Assembly (NCBI GenBank): GCA_029260015.1
Contig: JAJDEB010000048.1
Span: 1 to 43,219, forward strand
DNA length: 43,219 bases
Direction: 5' to 3'
From: Phycisphaerae bacterium
Lineage (GTDB): Bacteria; Planctomycetota; Phycisphaerae; UBA1845
The position numbers were made by a program, and so were the translations under genes. Numbering within the stretch: position 1 is the first letter of the stretch; every line of letters starts with the position of its first letter. The notes below the pieces were generated by a model, which saw nothing but the letters and a program-made list of their open reading frames with translations, did no database searches and was not told where the DNA came from. Shown here in pieces: positions 38,576-43,219 of this stretch.

Positions 38576-39323
38576 CGCTCACCACCTCTCCGGCGACCTC
38601 GGGGGTCTGGAACAGGGCGTCGACGGCGGCGCGGGGGATGCGGATGTCGAGGTGTTTCCCGGTCGCATCGCTGCGTGACTGGACGCAGGCAGGAACACGC
38701 TCGCCAGACCCCAATAAGATGAACCCCACCCGCACCACCACCGTCTCCTCGGGCTCGGCGGGAGGCGCGGGCGCGGCGAGGTCTTTGTAGTTCTGCTCCC
38801 AAACCTCGGCCCCCAGCTTCCACATATCCCGCTCCGCCCGCAGCTCCTCGTTCTCCGCGCGGAGGCGTCGTACGGCTTCGACCTCATCACCACGGGCGTA
38901 CTCCTCCAGGTCCGGCCCGTCGTCGCCGTTCGCCAGACCAACGACCGCCCGCAGTCGGCCTAGAGCATCGTCCTCGCTGCGCTGTAGCCGGTCAATCTTC
39001 TCCCGGCTCGCCTCGATCTCGGCGATGGCTGCATCGACATGGGCCAGATAGCGCTCGGCTTCCTTGCTCACCAGCGGTCCGGCAAAAACGGCACGACGCC
39101 AGTTCCGCAGCGCCTCCAGGTCCGCCCTCGGTTCCGGTTCGCTCGGCGGGGTGAAACCCGGGTCGCCTATATTCGTGGAGCCACAGTCAGTACAGGCAGC
39201 ATCAACGTCCTGCCTATCGATGGGAATTCCTGACTGTTTGGTGCGGAAATGCCCAGTGAACCCACAGTCGAAGCAGGCCCAAGGCACGCGCCCCTCGCTC
39301 GGCGGGGTGGGGGTGTCAGTCAT
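38553..39323 (-). CDS. Zinc-finger and coiled-coil early protein
   Basis: A 256-residue protein. The N-terminal 50 residues hold W-A-C-F-D-C-G-F and later A-C-T-D-C-G, a four-cysteine zinc site. A coiled coil (about 85-190) follows, then a short beta C-terminus (EETVVVRVGFILLGSG...KHLDIRIPR). The combination recalls the protein at 2666-3664, so the two arms may carry related accessory types. Role unknown. Confidence 0.7.
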   Translation of the reverse strand: MTDTPTPPSEGRVPWACFDCGFTGHFRTKQSGIPIDRQDVDAACTDCGSTNIGDPGFTPPSEPEPRADLEALRNWRRAVFAGPLVSKEAERYLAHVDAAIAEIEASREKIDRLQRSEDDALGRLRAVVGLANGDDGPDLEEYARGDEVEAVRRLRAENEELRAERDMWKLGAEVWEQNYKDLAAPAPPAEPEETVVVRVGFILLGSGERVPACVQSRSDATGKHLDIRIPRAAVDALFQTPEVAGEVVSDGTPEPN

Positions 39324-39609
39324 GGCGGATCTTCTCCATTGCTCGATCCCATTGACTCTGGAGCCGCTCGGCCAGCTCCCGTAGAGGCTCGTCCGCGTTC
39401 GTTTGCTTCACGCTGAACAGGACGTCTGACATGTCTCCACCGATCCGCAGCGCCTCGAACACCGGCGCAAGGTGCGGGAGAATGGTCGAGATGCCGTGTT
39501 CGATGTCCACGTCCAGCCAAATGTCCTTCGCGATCTTCCGCGCCAGCGCGCGCGCGGGGTCGTCCCCCCGTTGGAGGGCGAGCCGTCGCTCTACAGATTT
39601 ACTCGGCAT
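39316..39609 (-). CDS. Hypothetical protein (97 aa)
   Basis: A 97-residue helical protein beginning M-P-S-K. Its start lies in a 27-base junction (39599-39625) nearly identical to the one at 2650-2676 on the other strand, where the next protein also starts M-P-S-K. The remaining sequences are unrelated. Function unknown. Confidence 0.65.
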   Translation of the reverse strand: MPSKSVERRLALQRGDDPARALARKIAKDIWLDVDIEHGISTILPHLAPVFEALRIGGDMSDVLFSVKQTNADEPLRELAERLQSQWDRAMEKIRHD

Positions 39610-39838
39610 CGGGGGCCTCCTTCGCCAGCTCGGCCAGCAGCACGTCGGCGGCGAATAGCGTGATGGGGGCGGCGTTCCTGATGACGCTCAAGCGCTCTTT
39701 GTAGGAGAACTCATTGAAGTTCTCGGAACTGAACAGCGCCCCCAGAACCTGCGCCATGTTCTTCCCCGCGTAGTGCTCGCGCAGCGTCATGCCGAGCTCG
39801 TACTCGTCCGGATACACGGCCTTATCCCCGAGGCTCAC
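39599..39838 (-). CDS. Hypothetical protein (79 aa)
   Basis: A 79-residue protein (GTG 39838) with helical middle (GMTLREHYAGKNMAQVLGALFSS) and ending K-E-A-P-D-A-E, close to the K-E-A-D-D-A-E end of the gene at 2296-2676. The likeness is limited to the shared junction. GTGA overlap with the upstream small membrane protein. Confidence 0.65.
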   Translation of the reverse strand: MSLGDKAVYPDEYELGMTLREHYAGKNMAQVLGALFSSENFNEFSYKERLSVIRNAAPITLFAADVLLAELAKEAPDAE

Positions 39839-39996
39839 GGCGTCACCTCTTCCCCCATTTGCGCCCAGCCCCCAATAGCAAGTCCGAGGACAATCTGCAC
39901 CGGAATGGGAAGCCCGGTTGCACAGGCAACGCCGAACGCCGTCGCTGACATGGCTAGGAGAATGCGAGACCAGAAGATGCGGCTCACGGCGTCACC
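39832..39996 (-). repeat. 16-bp perfect direct junction repeats flanking a membrane-protein gene
   Basis: GGCTCACGGCGTCACC (plus strand) occurs at 39832-39847 and 39981-39996, spanning V-T-P-stop of one gene and the GTG start of the next at each end of the 50-residue membrane-protein gene. Confidence 0.8.
39835..39987 (-). CDS. Small two-helix membrane protein (50 aa), repeat-flanked cassette
   Basis: A 50-residue product from GTG 39987 with two hydrophobic stretches (about 5-20 and 24-42) separated by a short G-L-P-I-P turn, i.e. a hairpin membrane protein. Perfect 16-bp direct repeats (39832-39847 and 39981-39996) flank it; each supplies the end V-T-P-stop of one gene and the GTGAGCC start of the next. 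Holin-like topology is possible but it lies far from the lysis-like cassette. Confidence 0.6.
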   Translation of the reverse strand: MSRIFWSRILLAMSATAFGVACATGLPIPVQIVLGLAIGGWAQMGEEVTP

Positions 39997-41150
39997 AGCC
40001 AGTCGCGGTTTCGATCAACTAACCAGACCTTCTTGCCCGGGTCCCCCGCCGCGTCGGCAAATGCGGCAGCCTTGACGCGCTCGAAGAACGCATCGGCTTC
40101 GTCGCTCGGATGGTCGAGCCGGGCAATGTCGGCAGCCGTGACAGACCACAGCGAATAGCTGTATTGTCCCCGAAGGTCGTCCTTCGTGATGTGCCCGCCC
40201 AGCGTCGAAAGCGCGGCTCCGCTGTCCCCAGCGCGCATCTCCGTCGTGATGCGAAGCTGCTCCCACTTCGCCGCGTGACCGCCAATCTCGTCGATCTCCA
40301 ACATCCACCCCCCGATCCGGTACCGGATTGCTTCGGCGCGATCGCCGATGTACTCGGGGTCGTCAATCAGCTCCATCGTCTGCGACAGTTCGTACAACGG
40401 CAGCATCATCCAACCGCACTCCTGATACCAGTTGCAGTACCCGGAGCCCTTGACCTCGTTCACGCCCGGAGCTCGCTCGAGCTGGGGTAGTGCCTGCTCG
40501 TCGAGCCAGCGCAGAAGCAGCGCGGCGTCCTGCTCGTCCACTAGGTTCCGTTTCCCGGCCTGAACGAACGTGTCGATGATGCGCGCCGTGGCACGCCCGC
40601 CGTGGGTGTACTTGTAGTATTGCCGGATCATCCCGGCCAAGGATTTGACGTGGTACTGGGCCGCGATGCGAGCCATCCAGTGCGCGGGGTACTCGTCCCC
40701 CGTGTCCGGGTGAATGAACGTCAGCGCATCGTCGCCCTCGTCGATGATCGCCCACAACGGATCGAGCCAGAAGTGTTGCACGTCGGGACCGGAAACCATG
40801 ACGAGCCCCTTGGACGTGATGTAAGCCTGTCTCCCGTCCGCAAGGTCCGAAGAGGATTCGGGAGTCCAGCCGAACGGGCGACCGGCCTTCCAATAGCCCG
40901 AGTGCCGGTTGGGGGCATCCTCGTAGTAGCTGGGCCGGGAACAGTAGTTCGCAATCGCGGCACGGGTGTACGCGAGGGCCTTCGGGAAGCCCTCCTTGAG
41001 CTTGTAGTCGTGGCGCCATCCGTAGGAGCTATGCCCCCCGGTCTGACCCGAGAAGGGCGGCGGGCCAGCGGCGCGGTATGCGTTGGATCCAATCTCGACA
41101 CCCTGGGCGAGCGCGACGGCTTGGAAGAATCGGTTGAGGGATGTGCTCAT
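39984..41150 (-). CDS. Unrecognised 388-residue protein, possible enzyme
   Basis: The largest accessory protein of the leftward arm: 388 residues, rich in Trp, Tyr and His, predominantly helical, with no signal peptide or transmembrane segment. Blocks such as AHWMARIAAQYHVKSLAGM, GSGYCNWYQECGWMMLPLYE and GGWMLEIDEIGGHAAKW, spaced through repeated helices, recall the layout of alpha/alpha-barrel glycan-active enzymes, but I cannot assign it to one. It ends with the 16-bp junction repeat. Coding is certain from length; function unknown. Confidence 0.75.
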   Translation of the reverse strand: MSTSLNRFFQAVALAQGVEIGSNAYRAAGPPPFSGQTGGHSSYGWRHDYKLKEGFPKALAYTRAAIANYCSRPSYYEDAPNRHSGYWKAGRPFGWTPESSSDLADGRQAYITSKGLVMVSGPDVQHFWLDPLWAIIDEGDDALTFIHPDTGDEYPAHWMARIAAQYHVKSLAGMIRQYYKYTHGGRATARIIDTFVQAGKRNLVDEQDAALLLRWLDEQALPQLERAPGVNEVKGSGYCNWYQECGWMMLPLYELSQTMELIDDPEYIGDRAEAIRYRIGGWMLEIDEIGGHAAKWEQLRITTEMRAGDSGAALSTLGGHITKDDLRGQYSYSLWSVTAADIARLDHPSDEADAFFERVKAAAFADAAGDPGKKVWLVDRNRDWLVTP

Positions 41151-41492
41151 CTAGTTTTTGGCCTCCTCGGCCAGCTCGAACAGTTCCTTGGTCATTATCG
41201 AGAATACTTCTTCCCACGCCTCGCGGTCGTCCGCGTCCATCATTCCGTTCTCCAGCGATTCCCACGCTCGAGCGGTCGCCTGGTCGTAGACGTTCACCTC
41301 ACCGGAGCTCGGCCGGCGTCGGCTCCCGTCCGCGTTCTGGCCGCGGAAGTGGAGAGCCCAGCGCATTTCGGGGTCGCCCCACTCGTCGAACGACTCGCGG
41401 GCTTCGTCGATGTCCTCGAAGTCGATGACGCGGAACGATTCGGCCTCGGCGTCTACCTCGAGGGCGATGCCGTTGTAGGTGATTTCCTTCAT
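41151..41492 (-). CDS. Acidic hypothetical protein (113 aa)
   Basis: A 113-residue strongly acidic protein (MKEITYNGIALEVDAEAESFRVIDFEDIDEAR...). The charge and size resemble DNA-mimic or anti-defence proteins, but that is only a composition argument. ATG 41492 overlaps the upstream stop (ATGA); its stop directly abuts the 388-residue protein gene. Confidence 0.65.
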   Translation of the reverse strand: MKEITYNGIALEVDAEAESFRVIDFEDIDEARESFDEWGDPEMRWALHFRGQNADGSRRRPSSGEVNVYDQATARAWESLENGMMDADDREAWEEVFSIMTKELFELAEEAKN

Positions 41493-41665
41493 CGGACCCT
41501 CGGCGCGGGCTTGATCGGTAGGCCGGGGCTGCATTCGCAGACGGGGCGGGATTCGAGCGCGTCGATGCGGGCTTCGAGGTAGGAGAATCGAACGGCGGCT
41601 GCTACGGCAGAGACTCCCAAAGCGATGATGGCGATTACCTGAAGCCACTCGTCGGACATCTTCAT
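41489..41665 (-). CDS. Small membrane protein (58 aa)
   Basis: A 58-residue protein with one transmembrane helix (about 7-27, LQVIAIIALGVSAVAAAVRF) followed by a short coiled coil (SYLEARIDALESR) and two cysteines (C-E-C). ATG 41665 overlaps the upstream stop; ATG 41659 is an alternative. Role unknown. Confidence 0.6.
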   Translation of the reverse strand: MKMSDEWLQVIAIIALGVSAVAAAVRFSYLEARIDALESRPVCECSPGLPIKPAPRVR

Positions 41666-41865
41666 CCGATCACCGCCCCTCTGTCTTCCAGACGCGCCAC
41701 CTTCTTGCACAGCACGTCAACCACCGCTTCCAAGGTGTCGACCCGATCCTGCAACGTCGGGCGGTCACTGAACCGGCGCACCTGGCTCGACCGGCACCGC
41801 GTACATTCCGCGATCGCTCCGCAGGCGTCGATGCACCCGCATTCCGCACATTCCATCAGTACCAT
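41662..41865 (-). CDS. Zinc-ribbon/coiled-coil protein, first gene of leftward arm
   Basis: A 67-residue protein with C-A-E-C-G-C...C-G...C-T-R-C in the first 25 residues (zinc ribbon) and a C-terminal coiled coil (LQDRVDTLEAVVDVLCKKVARLE). A GAGAGA stretch precedes ATG 41865. Only 35 bases separate it from the divergent gene at 41901, so the two arms share an extremely short control region and their promoters must overlap coding sequence. Confidence 0.65.
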   Translation of the reverse strand: MVLMECAECGCIDACGAIAECTRCRSSQVRRFSDRPTLQDRVDTLEAVVDVLCKKVARLEDRGAVIG

Positions 41866-41900
41866 TTCAGTCTCTCTTTCTGCGTGTCGATACCGGAGTC

Positions 41901-42185
41901 ATGGACGACTACACCGCAGGATGGATAGCTGGTTTCAACCGCGCCCTCGACCGTTGGGAATCGTCTCTCCACGGCGGAAGATTGGACCACCTGCGCGGTG
42001 AAGGCAAGGAGTTTCTCGGAATATCCTGGACAACTTCGGACGGCGACTTAGTGTTCACTCATGGCACGACCGAAGAACAAGGCGTTCCCCGCGTCGGGGA
42101 AGGTAGTAGCCCGGAACCTGCGCATGACCCGGTTGAAGGCCGGCGTCACGCTGCGGGAACTGTCCGAGAAGACCGGCCTCTCTAG
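41901..42185 (+). CDS. Hypothetical protein, first gene of rightward arm
   Basis: A 94-residue frame from ATG 41901 preceded by GGAGTC. The first 55 residues (MDDYTAGWIAGFNRALDRWESSL...) look like a real small protein; the last 40 overlap the XRE gene in another frame and are low-complexity. The 125-base overlap is atypical here. The true product may be shorter, or one of the two starts is wrong. Confidence 0.5.
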   Translation: MDDYTAGWIAGFNRALDRWESSLHGGRLDHLRGEGKEFLGISWTTSDGDLVFTHGTTEEQGVPRVGEGSSPEPAHDPVEGRRHAAGTVREDRPL

Positions 42186-42351
42186 GTCGTCGCTTTCTGA
42201 GTACGAGAACGGCGAGCGCGAGCCGACTGTCCGCGCCATCAAGAAAATTGCAAAGGAGCTGAAATGCAGACCCGAGACCTTCCTGAACGACACAACTGGA
42301 GCACGATCAAGCACATCGAGTTCTCGCCGAAAGAGTACCGGCACAAGCTGA
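42061..42351 (+). CDS. XRE-family helix-turn-helix regulator
   Basis: A 96-residue protein with a Cro/CI-type HTH: basic N-terminal arm, then MTRLKAGVTLRELSEKTGLS, S-R-S-S-L-S-E-Y-E-N-G-E-R-E-P (recognition helix) and T-V-R-A-I-K-K-I-A-K-E-L (residues about 22-75). It probably represses or times the divergent early promoters near 41865-41901. The last 29 residues overlap the exonuclease gene and are Ser/Thr-rich. No clear ribosome-binding site precedes ATG 42061; translation may depend on the preceding frame. Being in a phage without integrase, it is more likely an early-gene controller than a lysogeny repressor. Confidence 0.8.
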   Translation: MARPKNKAFPASGKVVARNLRMTRLKAGVTLRELSEKTGLSRSSLSEYENGEREPTVRAIKKIAKELKCRPETFLNDTTGARSSTSSSRRKSTGTS

Positions 42352-43127
42352 CCGTGCCACACGCGGACACTCCCGCCATGCGACTCGGCAGGATCACGCA
42401 CACCGCCGTCTACGAGCCGGAGAAGCTCGTCGCGCGGTACATCGTGCAGCCGAACTTCCACCGCGGGATGAAGGACGACACCGCGATTTCAAAAGGGTAC
42501 GACGGCGGCAAGGACGCGGCGCTCGAATGGGACGCCCAACTCGAGTACGCCCGTTCAGTGGACCCCAAGATCGAGTTCGCCCTCCAAACCGAGATCGACG
42601 CGGCGCAACGGATGCGTGACGCCCTGTTCGTCGATCCCATCTCCGAACCCTTTTTCACGTCGGGCCGGGCCGAACAGCAAATCAACTGGACCGATCCCGT
42701 GACCGGGCTCCTCTGCACCGGGCGCGTCGATCACATCAACGGGAGTCTGTCTGACCTCAAGACCACGGCGATGATTCACCCGCGCGCCGTGCGCAAGCAG
42801 ATCGGGTCGATGCGCTACCACGGTCAGCTCGCGTACTACTACGACGGACTGCGCGCCGGGAATCACAAAATGAAGGCGCCCCCCGCACTGATCTTCGTCC
42901 AGTCGGTCGCGCCGCATGACGTCCTCGTCCTCGAGGTCGGTGAGCGCGAACTCGACGAAGGCCGGCGCATCTACCGCTACTGTCTCGACACGCTGGCCGA
43001 GTGCCTGGTGACGGACAACTGGCCCGGGGTCGGCGGCGGCAAGATCCAGAAGCTCGAACTGGCGCCGTGGGACTACGGAGTCGAAGAGGAAACCCTGATG
43101 GTCGGCGGAGAGGCGGTGAGGCTCTAA
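42264..43127 (+). CDS. PD-(D/E)XK (RecE/Cas4-like) exonuclease
   Basis: A 287-residue nuclease. Motifs: L-G-R-I-T-H-T-A-V-Y-E (41-51, His46 helix), A-E-Q-Q-I (136-140), G-R-V-D-H (153-157, D156), D-L-K-T-T (164-168, the D-x-K pair) and Q-L-A-Y-Y (188-192, QxxxY). This is the set seen in lambda-type and RecE C-terminal exonucleases (DUF3799-like), which resect double-stranded ends for annealing. A strong AAAGGAG site precedes ATG 42264. It is followed across the contig joint by its usual small partner and a DUF669-like ssDNA-binding protein. No annealase of known type was seen. Confidence 0.9.
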   Translation: MQTRDLPERHNWSTIKHIEFSPKEYRHKLTVPHADTPAMRLGRITHTAVYEPEKLVARYIVQPNFHRGMKDDTAISKGYDGGKDAALEWDAQLEYARSVDPKIEFALQTEIDAAQRMRDALFVDPISEPFFTSGRAEQQINWTDPVTGLLCTGRVDHINGSLSDLKTTAMIHPRAVRKQIGSMRYHGQLAYYYDGLRAGNHKMKAPPALIFVQSVAPHDVLVLEVGERELDEGRRIYRYCLDTLAECLVTDNWPGVGGGKIQKLELAPWDYGVEEETLMVGGEAVRL

Positions 43128-43219
43128 TGGATGCTCGACTCCTCTACCCGACGAAGTTCATTTCCGCCGCAGAACTCAAGGACAAGGACGTGACCCTGAC
43201 GGTTCGTCACTTGGTCATG
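43079..43219. repeat. Terminal direct repeat, right copy
   Basis: Exact copy of positions 1-141; see the left copy. Removing one copy gives the circular genome of 43,078 bp. Confidence 0.95.
43127..43219 (+). CDS. 5' fragment of recombination-module protein (duplicate of 49-141)
   Basis: The first 31 codons of the gene found complete at 49-435, repeated because of the contig overlap. Not a second gene. Confidence 0.95.
   Translation, partial: MDARLLYPTKFISAAELKDKDVTLTVRHLVM

Noticed and set aside
41866..41900. Classic divergent promoter pair between the two arms
   Set aside because: The 35-base gap is too short and I found no convincing -35/-10 pair in it or just inside the flanking genes, so no promoter was annotated.
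1..43219. CRISPR array, insertion sequence or integrase
   Set aside because: No regularly spaced repeats, no transposase or recombinase motifs and no paired terminal inverted repeats were seen on either strand.

Overview
The window is a complete, circularly assembled genome of a tailed double-stranded DNA phage with a podovirus-like morphogenesis module. The first and last 141 bases are identical, which is the signature of a circular contig closed on a k-mer overlap, so the unique genome is 43,078 bp. It is GC-rich, extremely compact (most neighbours overlap by ATGA, GTGA or TGATG) and uses many GTG starts. There is no integrase, no family A or B DNA polymerase, no RNA polymerase and no convincing tRNA, so a lytic lifestyle is likely. 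The host cannot be read directly. A secreted protein whose C-terminus resembles planctomycete exported proteins, together with a sulfatase, makes a Planctomycetota or similar polysaccharide-coated host a reasonable but unproven inference.

Layout. (1) A rightward replication and recombination operon starts near 41,901, runs through the artificial contig ends and finishes at 7,152: XRE regulator, PD-(D/E)XK exonuclease, a conserved recombination-associated protein, a DUF669-like ssDNA-binding protein, an SF2 helicase, several small accessory genes, a VRR-NUC nuclease and a fused primase-polymerase/ATPase. (2) A control region at 7,079-9,109 holds a leftward ribbon-helix-helix regulator, about 480 bp of structured non-coding DNA, and a self-contained leftward unit (promoter, three small genes, intrinsic terminator). 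It also holds a divergent promoter region with a repeated 19-bp box. (3) The rightward late operon (9,110-33,681) starts with a string of tiny genes. It continues with small and large terminase, portal, an MptE/DUF115-like enzyme, scaffold, capsid, decoration protein, adaptor, a giant beta-propeller nozzle with an inserted lectin-like domain, internal ejection proteins, a membrane/lysis cassette, a small structural protein and finally an intact type I sulfatase. (4) A leftward arm (41,865-33,678) carries more than 20 small accessory genes, a secreted protein, an unrecognised 388-residue protein and, at its end, a large beta-rich protein.

How it works together. The left operon should degrade and recombine DNA ends and copy the genome by primase-polymerase. 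The late operon packages DNA into a short-tailed virion. The sulfatase is the last late gene, lacks a signal peptide and has all the recognisable catalytic motifs. It is best explained as a tail-associated enzyme that removes sulfate from host surface glycans, and the lectin-like insert in the nozzle protein may bind the same kind of surface.

The most unusual structural feature is a recurring pattern of near-identical stop/start gene junctions. At least six pairs bracket single small genes or link distant loci, as if genes were being exchanged as cassettes through homology at the translational-coupling junctions. No endolysin could be recognised.
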